Assembly (NCBI GenBank): GCA_919902495.1
Contig: CAKKRC010000026.1
Span: 1 to 55,789, forward strand
Source of the DNA: Nitrospiria bacterium
Lineage (GTDB): Bacteria > Nitrospirota > UBA9217
DNA length: 55,789 nt
Reading direction: 5' to 3'
Shown here: one piece after another, positions 1 through 9,547 of the stretch
Layout: every line of letters begins with the position of its first letter
How positions within the stretch are numbered: the stretch's first letter is position 1
Translations under genes and position numbers: made by a program
The notes under the pieces: model-generated
What the model was told of the DNA's origin: nothing
What the model saw: only the letters and a program-made list of their open reading frames with translations
Databases searched by the model: none

Positions 1-2017
1 CGGTCTCGCTCTCCATGCCGACGGACAGGGCGGGGCCGAAGGCGATCTTCGGATGGGGATTGAATCCCTGGGAGAAGGCGAGGGGAACGCCTGCACGGAC
101 GGCTGTCCGGTGGAACAGCGTCATGAAGTCAAGATGGGAAAGGAACCGCACGCGTCCGATGCGCGAGAATTTCATTCTGATGCGGGTCGTGATCTCCGGG
201 GGGGCCGGGGCCCTTTTCGCCGGGGTTGCCTGCTCCGCCTGGGTGCTCCGAGCTGCTCGTACTTCCGGCCTTCCCATTTCCGGAACACCGCCGTCGGCGC
301 ACCCGATGCCGCAGTGGGTGCATTCCTCACGGCAGTTCCCGGTGACTACGGAATCGACAGCCCGCTGATATTCTTTTTTCAAGAAGGCGTCGGTCACGCC
401 GGTCCTGATATGGCCCCAGGGAAGCTCTTCGTCCAGGGCATAGGTCCTGCCGGCGCAGGCCGCGAGATCGATCCCGCACGCCGCAAAGGCCTCGTTCCAT
501 TTCCTGAGATCGAAGGTCTCCGACCAGCCATCGAAGCGGCAGCCGAGGTCCACGGCCTTCTCGATGACCCTGCCGAGAGCTGCATCGCCGCGGGCGAAGG
601 CCGCCTCGAGCAGGCTCGTCTCGGGATCGTGGGCCTTGAGCGTGATGCCCCGCCTCCTGAGGCCCTGGCCGAGATAGGCCTGTTTTCTCCTGATCTCGTC
701 CATAGGCGCCTGGCCCATCCACTGGAACGGGGTGTGGGGCTTCGGCACGAAGGTCGACACGCTGATGTTGAGCTGGATGCTGCGCTTCGCCAGCCGCTTG
801 CCGCGGGCAAACAGTTCGTTCGACAGCCTGATGATGCCGTCCAAGTCCTCATCGGTCTCCGTGGGAAGGCCGATCATGAAGTAAAGCTTGATCGTGTTCC
901 AGCCATTCGCGAAGATGGTCTCCGCGGCATCCATGAGGTCCAGGTCGCTCACGGGCTTGTTGATGACCCTCCGGAGCCGCTCGGTCCCCGCCTCCGGCGC
1001 AAGGGTGAAGCCGGTCTTCCGCGTCCCGGCGATGGCCTCGATCATGGCGGGCGTGAGCGTGCCGACGCGCAGCGAGGGGAGCGAGACCGAGACGCGGCCT
1101 TCGCGGTACGTCCTCATGAGCTCGCCGATGAGCGGTTCGATGTCGGAATAGTCACCGGTGCTGAGCGAGGCAAGGGAAAGCTCTTCGTACCCGGTGCAGG
1201 CAAGGGACCCCCGCAGGAGGTCCTTGACCGTCTCCTGGCTCCGCTCGCGGTAGGGCCGGTAGATGATGCCGGCCTGGCAGAAGCGGCAGCCGCGGATGCA
1301 TCCGCGCGCCACCTCGACCGTAACGCGGTCGTGGATGGGCTTCATGAGCGGCAGGAGCGGCCTGTCGGGATAGGGCGCCGATTCGATGCTCTTCAGGAAC
1401 CGCCGCCGGACCTGTTTCTTCCCGAGAGCAGGAACGAAGAACCCGTCAGCCCGGCTGATCGCTTCGAGGAACGCCTGCTTTCCGGGATGCCGCTGCTTCA
1501 GCTCGACGATCTCGTGCACCGATTCTTCCGCCTCTCCGATGAAGAAGACATCGATGAAGTCCGCAAGCGGCCCGGGATTGACGGCGCACGGTCCGCCGGC
1601 GACGATGACGGGATGGGCGTCGCTCCGGTCTACGGAACGGCGGGGGATGCCGCCGAGGTCCAGGGCGGTCAGGATGTTGGAGTACGAAAGCTCGTACTGG
1701 AGCGTAATGCCGACGATGTCGAATTTGCCGACGGGCAGGTTCGATTCAAGGCTCGTAAGCGTCCGCCCCGAAGCCCGGAGCCTCGCCTCATAGTCCGTCC
1801 AGGGCGAGAAGACGCGTTCGCAGACGGTGTCGTCGCGCTTGTTCAGGATATGGTAGAGGATGCGGAGGCCCAGGTGCGACATGCCGACCTCATAGGTATC
1901 GGGGAACAGGAGGCAGACCTTCGTCCGCACGGAACTGAGGTCTTTGTGCACGGCATTGACCTCGGAATCGATGTACCGGGCCGGCTTGCTGACGAGCGGG
2001 AGAAAAGATTCGTACAT
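1..2017 (-). CDS. B12-binding/radical SAM protein fused to DUF2344 (partial, runs off left edge)
   Basis: No stop codon interrupts this frame from an ATG to the window edge, about 672 codons. The first ~200 residues look like a cobalamin-binding-type domain. A radical SAM core follows with CIRGCRFC, giving the CxxxCxxC iron-sulfur cysteines at 240, 244 and 247. A Cys-rich segment (CREECTHCGIGC) links to a C-terminal DUF2344-like domain (RMKFSRIGRVRFLSHLDF) that is cut by the edge. This order matches the fused TIGR03960/TIGR03936 proteins. Their substrate is not established; from family knowledge they often lie next to ribonuclease G or ribosomal genes, which would be outside this window. A long frame on the opposite strand covers the same bases but has no recognisable domain. 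It follows rodA on the same strand after an 8-bp-period repeat. Confidence 0.9.
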   Translation of the reverse strand, partial: MYESFLPLVSKPARYIDSEVNAVHKDLSSVRTKVCLLFPDTYEVGMSHLGLRILYHILNKRDDTVCERVFSPWTDYEARLRASGRTLTSLESNLPVGKFDIVGITLQYELSYSNILTALDLGGIPRRSVDRSDAHPVIVAGGPCAVNPGPLADFIDVFFIGEAEESVHEIVELKQRHPGKQAFLEAISRADGFFVPALGKKQVRRRFLKSIESAPYPDRPLLPLMKPIHDRVTVEVARGCIRGCRFCQAGIIYRPYRERSQETVKDLLRGSLACTGYEELSLASLSTGDYSDIEPLIGELMRTYREGRVSVSLPSLRVGTLTPAMIEAIAGTRKTGFTLAPEAGTERLRRVINKPVSDLDLMDAAETIFANGWNTIKLYFMIGLPTETDEDLDGIIRLSNELFARGKRLAKRSIQLNISVSTFVPKPHTPFQWMGQAPMDEIRRKQAYLGQGLRRRGITLKAHDPETSLLEAAFARGDAALGRVIEKAVDLGCRFDGWSETFDLRKWNEAFAACGIDLAACAGRTYALDEELPWGHIRTGVTDAFLKKEYQRAVDSVVTGNCREECTHCGIGCADGGVPEMGRPEVRAARSTQAEQATPAKRAPAPPEITTRIRMKFSRIGRVRFLSHLDFMTLFHRTAVRAGVPLAFSQGFNPHPKIAFGPALSVGMESET

Positions 2018-2032
2018 GTAGTTCCTTGATCT

Positions 2033-2093
2033 GCCACAAAGACACGAAGACTCGAAGAAAGCAAGAGCCGACTTTGTGCCTTCGTGGCGAAGA
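2033..2093. repeat. palindromic short-period repeat between rodA and the radical SAM gene
   Basis: The left arm holds CACAAAGA, CACGAAGA and CTCGAAGA (8-bp period). The right arm is an inverted version (CTTTGTGCCTTCGTGGCGAAG). The arms could fold into one imperfect hairpin. The rodA stop lies just outside it. Confidence 0.65.
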
Positions 2094-2096
2094 ATT

Positions 2097-3227
2097 TTAA
2101 TAGAACAGCATAAACCGCCGCGACTGGATGTTCAAGAGCAATCCGAGGGCGAGGAAGGTGGTAACGATGGACGTGCCGCCGTAGCTCACGAGGGGGAGCG
2201 GGACGCCCACGACGGGCAGGATGCCGGTAGCCATGCCGACATTGATGAAGACATAGAGCGAGAGCATCGAAACGATGCCGCCCGCCATGAGCGAGCCCAG
2301 TTTGTCCTTGGCGCTCTTCGCGGCGTCCACGCCGGTCAGGAGCAGGACAAGATAAAGGATGATGAGCAGGCTTGCGCCGATGAACCCGCGCTCCTCGGCG
2401 ATGACGGCGAAGATAAAGTCCGTGTGGCGTTCAGGCAGGAACGCCATCTGGCCCTGGGTCCCCTTGCGGAACCCCTTGCCGGTCGTCTGGCCCGAGCCCA
2501 CGGCGATCTTGGCCTGCGTCGCGTGGTAGCCGCTCCCGAGGGGGTCCGAGGATGGATCGATGAAGGCGGTGATCCGCTTCTGCTGATAGGGCTTGAGGGA
2601 CTTCCATATTTTGCTGCGCACGGGCGATACGAAGAGGACCGCCGACGCGACCACCGCGCCGATCATGACGACGGTCATCACGGTCTTGAACCGGATCCCG
2701 GCAAGGACGACGATAAGCGACGAGGTGAAGAGCAGCATGAGGGCCGTGCCGAGGTCCGGCTGCTTCATGACGAGGACGAGCGGGACGAGGACCATGGCCC
2801 CCGGCACGAGCAGGTCCCTGAGCTCGTACCCGCCCCCCTTCGGGTCCTCGGCGAAATACCGCGCCAGGGCGAGAACGAGCGACAGCTTCGCGAGCTCCGA
2901 GGGCTGGAACGCGAACGGCCCGATCGGGAGCCAGCGCTGGGCGCCCATGCCGGTCCTGCCCACGATGGCCACGAGGATCAGGAAGAAGATCGAGAGCGCG
3001 TAGAGCACGTAGGCGTAGCGGCCGACCGTATGGTAGTCCGGGACCAGCGCCGCGAACATGACGATGAGGCCCAGGCAGATCCAGACGAGCTGCTTCTTGA
3101 AGAGCGACGAAAGGCCGCTCGCCGCGTAGGTGGTGCTGTACACGGCCGAAAGCCCGACCAGCGCGATGGCGATGATGAGGGCCACCATGCCCCAGGGCAC
3201 GTTACCGAGCAGTCTTCGTTCCAGCAT
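2097..3227 (-). CDS. rodA: peptidoglycan glycosyltransferase RodA (SEDS family)
   Basis: RodA polymerises lipid II into glycan strands in the elongasome, working with PBP2. The 376-residue protein is almost wholly hydrophobic, with about ten membrane helices. It has SEDS signatures: RWLPIGPFAFQPSELAKL, the large loop with SGQTTGKGFRKGTQGQMAFLP, ERHTDFIFAVIAEERGF, and a C-terminal VPLPLVSYGGTS. Length is normal for RodA. The start has a good ribosome binding site (GAGGAG) and lies 26 bp inside the upstream PBP2 gene, so the two are translationally linked. It is the last gene of the mre operon in transcription order. Confidence 0.95.
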   Translation of the reverse strand: MLERRLLGNVPWGMVALIIAIALVGLSAVYSTTYAASGLSSLFKKQLVWICLGLIVMFAALVPDYHTVGRYAYVLYALSIFFLILVAIVGRTGMGAQRWLPIGPFAFQPSELAKLSLVLALARYFAEDPKGGGYELRDLLVPGAMVLVPLVLVMKQPDLGTALMLLFTSSLIVVLAGIRFKTVMTVVMIGAVVASAVLFVSPVRSKIWKSLKPYQQKRITAFIDPSSDPLGSGYHATQAKIAVGSGQTTGKGFRKGTQGQMAFLPERHTDFIFAVIAEERGFIGASLLIILYLVLLLTGVDAAKSAKDKLGSLMAGGIVSMLSLYVFINVGMATGILPVVGVPLPLVSYGGTSIVTTFLALGLLLNIQSRRFMLFY

Positions 3228-5010
3228 GTTTCATATACTCCTCGATCACTTTTTTTGCCACTGGAGCCGCTGCAGCGCCGCCGTGCCCGCCGTGCTCCAC
3301 GACCACGGCGACGGCGATCTTCGGATCGTCCGCCGGCGCGTAGGCCACGAACCATGCGTGATCCTGCGTCGTTGCGGTGAGCTTCCCGCCCGCGACCTTC
3401 TGCGCGATGACCTGGGCCGTACCGGTCTTGCCGGCCACGGCGGCGAGCGGCGTCGCCGCGCCGTGCGCCGTGCCTCCCGCCTCGGACGTGACGCCGAGCA
3501 GCGCGCTCCGCACCGCCTCGAGCGCCTCGGGTTTGAAGACAGCCCTGCGTTTCTCCTGGGGCGCGAAGACCTTCTCCGCGCCGGTCCCGCGGTTCCGTGT
3601 CCGCTTGAGCAGCATGGGCTGATAGAACACGCCGCCGTTCGCCACGGCGCCGATCATCTGGGCCGCCTGGATGGGGCTGACCTGCATGAATCCCTGGCCG
3701 ATGGAATTGATGAAGTTATCGGCGGGGTACCAGGGCTCACGGACCTTTTCCCGCTTCCATGCCGCAGTGGGGACGAGACCGGGTTTCTCGTCCGCCAGCG
3801 CGATGTCCGTTTTGCTGCCCAGGCCGAGCTTCCGGGCATACTCGGCGACGTGGTCGAAGCCCATGCGGTCGCCCATGGTGTAGAAATAAACGTCGCAGGA
3901 CTCCACAAGACCCTTGTGAAAGTCGACCTGGCCATGGCCGCCCCTCTTCCAGCACCGGAAGGCCCTGCGTCCGGTGCGGAGGGAGCCGGTGCAGGTGATC
4001 TTCTCGTCGGGATCGATCTTTCCCGAATCGAGCCCGGCAAGGGAAACGACGATCTTGAAGGTGGAGCCCGGCGGATAGACGCTCTGGATCGCCCGGTTAT
4101 ACAGGGGATGGGACGGATCGTTCGAGAGCTTGACCCAGTCCCGGGGCGATATCCCCCGCGGGAAGAGGTTCGGATCGTACGTGGGGTGGCTCACCAGCGC
4201 CAGGACCTCGCCCGAGTTGGGGTCCATTGCCACCACGGCCCCGGCCCGGCTGCCGAGTGCATCTTCTGCCGCGCGCTGCACATCGAGGTCCAGGGTGAGG
4301 TAGAGGTCGGTGCCCGGCTTCGGCTCCTCGATGCCCAGGTCCTTCACCTTCATGCCCGCGGCGTTCACCTGGAGCATGCGCCTGCCGGCCGTGCCGCTCA
4401 ACAGCTTTTCGTAGACCTTCTCGAGCCCTCCCTGCCCCACGAGGAGGCCGGTGTCCACGTGCTCCTGTTTTTTCTGGGACCGGGTCAATTTGCCGATGTA
4501 GCCGAACTGGTGCGACGCCATGCCGCCGTAGGGATAGTGCCTGCGATGTTCGGGCTCCACAATGACGCCGGGAAGGTCGTTCTGCCGGGCCTCCGCCAGG
4601 GCAACTTCGTCCCAGGGGGCCTCTTCCTTGATCTTGACCGGTTCGTACTTGCCGCGCACGGACTCCGCCTGTTCGAGCGCGGACCGGATGGCCTCGGGTC
4701 TCATCTTGACGATGGAGGCGAGCCGGGCGATCGAATCCTCGAGGTCGGGGGCATCCTCCGGCACGATGGAGATGTCGAAGGTAAGGGCATTTTCGACCAG
4801 GGGACGTCCATGCCGGTCATAGATGATCCCCCGGGGAGGACGGATCTTGATGGGCCGGATGCGGTTGCTCTCGGCCAGTTCCTGGTAGGTGGCGCCCTTC
4901 ACGACCTGCAGGTACCATAGCCGGAAAAAGAGGACGACGGCGAACAGAACGATGAACGCCGCGAGGAGGGGAAGCCGTTTCTGAATATCCGCCGGAGTGT
5001 CCTGCTGCAT
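3202..5010 (-). CDS. mrdA: penicillin-binding protein 2 (elongasome transpeptidase)
   Basis: Class B PBP that cross-links peptidoglycan during cell elongation. A single membrane anchor lies near residues 13-33, followed by the dimerisation domain and the transpeptidase domain. The catalytic motifs are visible: STFK with Ser316, a second motif Ser371-Cys-Asp373 (SCD in place of the usual SxN, as is common in PBP2), and KTG at 528-530 in GKTGTAQ. 602 residues is typical. The start follows AAGGAG and abuts the mreD stop. The order mreC-mreD-mrdA-rodA is the classical rod-shape operon. Confidence 0.95.
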   Translation of the reverse strand: MQQDTPADIQKRLPLLAAFIVLFAVVLFFRLWYLQVVKGATYQELAESNRIRPIKIRPPRGIIYDRHGRPLVENALTFDISIVPEDAPDLEDSIARLASIVKMRPEAIRSALEQAESVRGKYEPVKIKEEAPWDEVALAEARQNDLPGVIVEPEHRRHYPYGGMASHQFGYIGKLTRSQKKQEHVDTGLLVGQGGLEKVYEKLLSGTAGRRMLQVNAAGMKVKDLGIEEPKPGTDLYLTLDLDVQRAAEDALGSRAGAVVAMDPNSGEVLALVSHPTYDPNLFPRGISPRDWVKLSNDPSHPLYNRAIQSVYPPGSTFKIVVSLAGLDSGKIDPDEKITCTGSLRTGRRAFRCWKRGGHGQVDFHKGLVESCDVYFYTMGDRMGFDHVAEYARKLGLGSKTDIALADEKPGLVPTAAWKREKVREPWYPADNFINSIGQGFMQVSPIQAAQMIGAVANGGVFYQPMLLKRTRNRGTGAEKVFAPQEKRRAVFKPEALEAVRSALLGVTSEAGGTAHGAATPLAAVAGKTGTAQVIAQKVAGGKLTATTQDHAWFVAYAPADDPKIAVAVVVEHGGHGGAAAAPVAKKVIEEYMKHAGTKTAR

Positions 5011-5523
5011 CTAGAACTCCTTCTGCAGTTCGCGCCGCCTGATCCACGAAAGGACATGCTTCCCGGTGATGAGCCGGAGGATGGCATAGCCGGTCAGGGC
5101 GGTCGTTGCCGCCCGGAGGATCGCGCGGCCGAAAAAGAGGCCGACGACCGGGACCGACCCGTAGGTGATCTCCAGGAAGAGCGCGGAGAACAGCGAATCT
5201 GCGAGGCTGATGACGAATAGAAAGATGATGTTCGACGGGCTTTGGATGTCCAGGACGCGCCTCCCGAGGAGACCCGTAACGAGCCCCGCGAGCCCCCGGG
5301 TGAATCCCGAGAACCCAAGAAGGCTTGCCGAGCCCACGTCCTGCAGGAGGCCGATCGCGATCCCGGCCAGCGCCCCTTCGATCGGGCCGGTCAGAAGCCC
5401 GACACAGTAGAGGACGGCCAATCCCAGGTCCGGCACAGCGGCGCCCAGGGGAAGGGGGCCGAACAGACTTGCCTGGAGAGGGATAAGCAGCAGGAAGATG
5501 ATGAGATACGCGCGCGGTTTCAT
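5011..5523 (-). CDS. mreD: rod shape-determining protein MreD
   Basis: Small inner-membrane protein of the elongasome that partners MreC. 170 residues with about five hydrophobic helices (MKPRAYLIIFLLLIPLQASL at the N-terminus) and the small-residue-rich MreD profile (GLLTGPIEGALAGIAIGLLQ). Its start codon overlaps the mreC stop by four bases and its stop abuts the mrdA start. The family is poorly conserved, so position in the operon is much of the evidence. Confidence 0.9.
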   Translation of the reverse strand: MKPRAYLIIFLLLIPLQASLFGPLPLGAAVPDLGLAVLYCVGLLTGPIEGALAGIAIGLLQDVGSASLLGFSGFTRGLAGLVTGLLGRRVLDIQSPSNIIFLFVISLADSLFSALFLEITYGSVPVVGLFFGRAILRAATTALTGYAILRLITGKHVLSWIRRRELQKEF

Positions 5524-6326
5524 TTCAGGAGCACCAGGGCTTCTTCGAGCCGGGATATCCGGACGACCGGTTCGGCATAGACGGTCTGGAATGAACTTGC
5601 TTCGTGTTTTCGGACCTTGGTCACGACGGCCACCGGGAGGCCCTTGGGATAGATGCCGTCCAGTCCGGATGTTACCAGGAGGTCGCCCTCCTGGACATCG
5701 ATGTAGTAGGATACGTATTTGAGGGCGCAGCGGTCGATCTTGCCCTCCAGCAGGCCTTCTTCCCGGTTCCGCTGGACCCGCACGGCTATGGTGTTCCCCG
5801 GATCGGTGAGCAATTGCACGCGGGCGGTTCCAGGCAGGACCGTCTGGACCCGTCCCACGACGCCGTCGGGCGTGATCACCGCGTGGTCGCGTCCGATGCC
5901 GGAGGAGGATCCTTTGTTCACGGTGATCGTGCTGGATGACGGGGAGGATTCCTTGCCGATGACCTGCACCACGGCCGATCTCGGCGGATTGAGCTTCATG
6001 AATCCCAGTGCGGACCGGAGACGGTCATTTTCCGACAGGAGCTCGTTGGTGATCTGGTTCTCGAGCCGCAGGCGGCCGATCTCGTTCTTGAGGCGTTCGT
6101 TCTCCCGCTCCGTGCGGACGAGGAACGCATAGCCTCGGCCGAGGTCGATCACGGCATGATAGGTCCCGGAGATGATCCGCTCGACGAAGCCCGATACGGC
6201 CAGGACCGGCCGTTCGAGCACGGTGAACCGGCCCGCCTTGACCTGGATGGTGACCAGCCAGAAGAGGAGGAGGAACAGGACCAGAATGGCGATGTACTTT
6301 TTGTTCTTTTCGAAGAAGCCGGGCAT
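5520..6326 (-). CDS. mreC: rod shape-determining protein MreC
   Basis: Bitopic membrane protein that scaffolds the elongasome in the periplasm. The N-terminus is cytoplasmic, with a membrane helix near residues 11-27 (IAILVLFLLLFWLVTIQV). A coiled coil follows (RENERLKNEIGRLRLENQI), then the periplasmic beta domain with VIGKESSPSSSTITVNKG and GIGRDHAVITPDGVVGRV, which are typical MreC motifs. Length (268) is normal. It sits 18 bp downstream of mreB. Confidence 0.94.
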   Translation of the reverse strand: MPGFFEKNKKYIAILVLFLLLFWLVTIQVKAGRFTVLERPVLAVSGFVERIISGTYHAVIDLGRGYAFLVRTERENERLKNEIGRLRLENQITNELLSENDRLRSALGFMKLNPPRSAVVQVIGKESSPSSSTITVNKGSSSGIGRDHAVITPDGVVGRVQTVLPGTARVQLLTDPGNTIAVRVQRNREEGLLEGKIDRCALKYVSYYIDVQEGDLLVTSGLDGIYPKGLPVAVVTKVRKHEASSFQTVYAEPVVRISRLEEALVLLK

Positions 6327-6344
6327 GGTGCCGCCGTTCTCACG

Positions 6345-7370
6345 CTACATCATGACTTTTCTGAGGACGTCGAGATCGTCCAGCACCTTGCCTGCCCCGA
6401 GGGCGACGCAGGTGAGGGGGTCCTCGGCGATGATGATGGGCAGTGAGGTCTCCTCGCGCAGGAACACGTCGAGGCCCTTGAGGAGCGCTCCTCCGCCGGC
6501 CAGCACGATCCCCTTGTCCACGATGTCCGCCGAGAGCTCGGGCGGCGTGTTCTCCAGGGCGAGCTTGATGCCGTTCAGGATCTGGCTTACCGGCTCGGCC
6601 AGGGATTCGCGCACCTCGTCGTCGTCGAGGATGAGGGTCTTGGGGATGCCGGACACGAGATCGCGGCCCTTGATCTCCATGGTCTGGCGCGTGCTTTCCG
6701 TTTTGTATGCCGAGCCTATCTCCAACTTGATCATCTCGGCCATCATTTCGCCGATGAGCAGATTGTACTTGCGCTTGATGTAGTTGATGATGGCCTCGTC
6801 CATCTTGTCGCCGCCGACGCGGATGGCCTTCGAGTACACGACTCCGTCCATGGAAATGACGGCGATGTCCGTCGTGCCGCCGCCGATGTCCACGATCATG
6901 TTGCCCGAGGGCTCCGAGATGGGCAGGCCCGTGCCGATGGCCGCCGCCACCGGTTCTTCGATCAGGTAGACCTCGCGGCCGCCCGAGGAGATCGCGGCGT
7001 CCTTCACGGCGCGCTGCTCCACCTGGGTGATGCCCGAGGGTACGCCGATGACGATGCGGGGCCGCATGAAGGACTTGCGGTTGTGCACCCGCTGGATGAA
7101 GTACCGGAGCATTTCGCCGGTCACGTCGAAGTCGGAAATGACGCCGTCCTTGATGGGACGGATCGTCTGGATATCGCCGGGCGTCCGGCCGAGCATCCTC
7201 TTTGCCTCGGCGCCCACGGCGATGACCTTGCCGGTCTTGACGGACTTGGCGACGACCGAGGGCTCGTTGCAGACAATGCCCCTGCCCTTGACATAGACCA
7301 GGGTATTGGCCGTGCCGAGGTCGATGGCCATGTCGTTGGAGAACCAACCCATGATGGTATTGATGAACAT
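6345..7370 (-). CDS. mreB: rod shape-determining protein MreB (actin homologue)
   Basis: ATP-binding bacterial actin that forms membrane-bound filaments and steers wall synthesis. The phosphate-1 motif [17 protein letters not shown] lies near residue 18, the phosphate-2 motif [14 protein letters not shown] near 164, and the adenosine motif [17 protein letters not shown] near 287. 341 residues matches the family. Translation starts after AAGGAGC. It is the first gene of the mreBCD-mrdA-rodA run; the RDD-protein gene lies 57 bp upstream on the same strand. Confidence 0.97.
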   Translation of the reverse strand: MFINTIMGWFSNDMAIDLGTANTLVYVKGRGIVCNEPSVVAKSVKTGKVIAVGAEAKRMLGRTPGDIQTIRPIKDGVISDFDVTGEMLRYFIQRVHNRKSFMRPRIVIGVPSGITQVEQRAVKDAAISSGGREVYLIEEPVAAAIGTGLPISEPSGNMIVDIGGGTTDIAVISMDGVVYSKAIRVGGDKMDEAIINYIKRKYNLLIGEMMAEMIKLEIGSAYKTESTRQTMEIKGRDLVSGIPKTLILDDDEVRESLAEPVSQILNGIKLALENTPPELSADIVDKGIVLAGGGALLKGLDVFLREETSLPIIIAEDPLTCVALGAGKVLDDLDVLRKVMM

Positions 7371-7427
7371 GACGGTGTGAAGCTCCTTTCAAGAAATGCC
7401 TGGATCCGGAAAATGCCCGGCAGTGTA

Positions 7428-7886
7428 TTACCGGGTCGTATCGCTCATGCCCGCATCTGCTGCCGGTCCTTCCGGGACCGCCGCCGCGGCGTTCGCCTGC
7501 ACCGTGTACGTCCGTGCGAGGAGGTCGCCGATGCGCATGCCCCGCTCATCACCCATCGCCGTGAGGGCCTCGACCGTCAGCGCCAGGGGAGCGAGCAGCC
7601 AGCCGGCATAGGGGACCAGGAACAGCAGGTAGGCAACGGCAAGCGGTACGTTCCGAATGATCGATTCGCGGAACGAGACGGTCTTCCCGGGATCGTCGGT
7701 GAGCGCGACGCGCAGCCCGATCACTTTCTTGCCGACGCTCTGTTGGGCGAACAGGCCGTCCCGGACGAGAATGTACCCAATGACGACGAGGAACCCCAGG
7801 ACATCGGGAAGCCGCGCCATGCCGATGACGAGGAGAAGATCGATGAAGCCCGCGACCGCCCGGGTGGTGATATCCGCCTTTTGCAT
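7428..7886 (-). CDS. RDD family membrane protein
   Basis: A 152-residue integral membrane protein starting MQKADITTRAVAGFIDLLL. It shows the RDD-family pattern: an early Arg, the Phe-Ile-Asp of helix one, QSVGKKVIGLRV between helices two and three, and a hydrophobic third helix. The ATG is chosen because GAGGAGGCGC just before it is the ribosome binding site; the upstream in-frame TTG lies inside that site. RDD proteins are proposed transporters or chaperone-like membrane proteins, and no substrate can be assigned. It lies upstream of mreB and may share its promoter. Confidence 0.8.
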   Translation of the reverse strand: MQKADITTRAVAGFIDLLLVIGMARLPDVLGFLVVIGYILVRDGLFAQQSVGKKVIGLRVALTDDPGKTVSFRESIIRNVPLAVAYLLFLVPYAGWLLAPLALTVEALTAMGDERGMRIGDLLARTYTVQANAAAAVPEGPAADAGMSDTTR

Positions 7887-7913
7887 GCGCCTCCTCAAGC
7901 CCGGGCATCATAG

Positions 7914-8465
7914 CAGAACAGCGTAATGATTTCAAGTGATTTCAAGGTATAAGACGGTTTCTCGGGAGTACGAAGGACCGCGGAAGGCATTTCCTGGCAC
8001 GCAGGAAAGGTGACAAAAGAGGCTTGTTTTTTTGGCAGCTCAGTGCGACGCTGTGCTAAGCATGCAGAAAGAGATTTAACGTTCCTTTGTTAATTGTCCA
8101 TTGCCGGCAGCGCTTCCCCTCGCTCTTTAAGGACGGGCTCGGATGCGCTGCTTTTAGTCTGTAGATATTCCAGGCTTATCAGGGCATGCATACGCACAGT
8201 CGTCGCGACCGAGCCGCCCGGCGCAGGGGTACGTCAAAAGCCTTGGAACTGTCACTGGCTTGTGCTTTTCCAAGGGCCCCTGCATCCCGTGATGAGGGAC
8301 TCGCACAAGCGTGACCGGAAGATGACTCAAAAAAACCACAGTCATGCCTGCGCGTGCGTACTCGCGAAAGCGCACATGGAAGACTCTACTGTCGTGTAAA
8401 CACTAAAGACAATATGTCACGCCTGCGAGGACCTCAGAACCGGGGTGCAGAAAAAAAGAGCCATG
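7914..8465. other. gene-free, hairpin-rich intergenic region
   Basis: About 550 bp with no convincing coding frame. Two strong inverted repeats are visible. GCAGCGC (8107) pairs with GCGCTGC (8145), followed by TTTT. GCAGGGG (8223) pairs with CCCCTGC (8277), enclosing CCTTGGAA/TTCCAAGG (8241/8268). A third small one is GTGCG/CGCAC near 8355-8375. It could hold a small RNA, but I cannot match it to tRNA, tmRNA, 6S, SRP or RNase P RNA by eye. Confidence 0.5.
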
Positions 8466-9299
8466 TTATTGAGGTGAGGAATGCTCAGTTGTTCGATGTT
8501 GATCTTCGCCGTCGGCAGCTTCTATCCGCTCATGCACATAACTCCGCAGGTTGCCGACGATCCGCGCGGTCTCTTCGGTCCGCGGGACAGATGCGGTGAG
8601 CCGTTCGATGACGCTCCGCTCGAGGACCATGGCCAGGCTCGGGGCGAAGTTCAGGTCGTAGATCCAGGCGAGTTGGAGCAGCTTGAAGTCGTTCAGGGTC
8701 CGGAGGCTGGTGAGCCGCACCATCTGCCGCTGCTCGAGCGCTGCGAGGACCGAGGGCGAGCATGCCGGTGTGTCGGGAAGCCCGAGGCTCGTCGCCGACG
8801 GCCACGTGGCAGGATCCCGGTCCGAGAGCTCGATGAACACGCGCCAGATATCGAGCTTGTCGGCGTCGCGGACGATCTCCGCGTGCAGGCGGACCTCGTC
8901 GTCGAGCCTGGCGGGCAGGATGAAAACGTTGTGCAGGGCGACGGCGCGGACGATGAGGGAGCGCTCCCGGACCGGTAGGTCCCGCAGCACATTCCGCTCG
9001 AGCAGGACCTTCGCGCCCAGGACCGCATGGTTCACCGAACGGCTGTCCTCAAAAGTCCGGTAGCGGGCGTACTGGGGAAACCTGCCGACGTCGTGAAAGA
9101 GGGCGATGGCCCCGGCCAGCGCGGTCGCGTCCGCGTCCAGGCCGAGCCCGACGGCGATCCGCAGGGCATTGCCGCAGACCCCTGCGGTATGCTCCTCTTT
9201 GAGAAGGATGTTTCGCTGGTCCAGCTCGTTCTTCGTCGCGTGTTCCTGCACGAAGCGGATAAACCAGGTCCGGTAGTGTGCGATACGCTCGTTGTCCAT
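8466..9299 (-). CDS. HD domain phosphohydrolase
   Basis: A 277-residue HD-superfamily metal-dependent phosphohydrolase. His37 (EEHTAG), the His69-Asp70 pair in FHDVGRFPQ and the later ALHN and RDADKLDIW motifs supply metal ligands. The NALRIAVGLGL helix and the RDADKLDIW motif are typical of stand-alone HD proteins with unknown nucleotide substrates. The start at MDNERIAHYR is chosen because AGGAAC precedes it and homology-like sequence begins there; the upstream extension is non-conserved-looking. The C-terminal 20 residues are polar and likely disordered. It is divergent from the histidine kinase gene. Substrate unknown. Confidence 0.8.
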   Translation of the reverse strand: MDNERIAHYRTWFIRFVQEHATKNELDQRNILLKEEHTAGVCGNALRIAVGLGLDADATALAGAIALFHDVGRFPQYARYRTFEDSRSVNHAVLGAKVLLERNVLRDLPVRERSLIVRAVALHNVFILPARLDDEVRLHAEIVRDADKLDIWRVFIELSDRDPATWPSATSLGLPDTPACSPSVLAALEQRQMVRLTSLRTLNDFKLLQLAWIYDLNFAPSLAMVLERSVIERLTASVPRTEETARIVGNLRSYVHERIEAADGEDQHRTTEHSSPQ

Positions 9300-9547
9300 G
9301 GTGTTCCTGATACCGCGGCCGCGAACCCACTCGACGTGCGGCTGCTGCGTGATGTCGCTGTTTCCATTCCCGACAGGTCGGGATGCCGGAGGGGCTCCAC
9401 TATGTACCATATTTTCGCGATGGTCCGCAAGGAGAAAGGGCCGGCCGTTCGCCCGCGCCTCGCAACCTACAATTCCATTGACATTTGCCAGGCACAGCGA
9501 TAAATTCATTCAGTGCGCGCCCGCGCCGGTCTGGTTCGAGGGACCCC

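Noticed and set aside
53-2029. A 658-codon open frame on the plus strand
   Set aside because: It is the shadow of the radical SAM gene. Its sequence is low-complexity, Arg/Gly/Asp-rich and has no domain, whereas the minus strand has clear motifs.
8094-8399. A 101-codon plus-strand frame in the intergenic region
   Set aside because: No ribosome site, no recognisable domain, and it overlaps strong hairpins; treated as non-coding.
7914-8465. tRNA, tmRNA, 6S, SRP or RNase P RNA in the gap
   Set aside because: None of their core motifs (T-loop, CCA end, SRP loop, P4 region) could be found on either strand.
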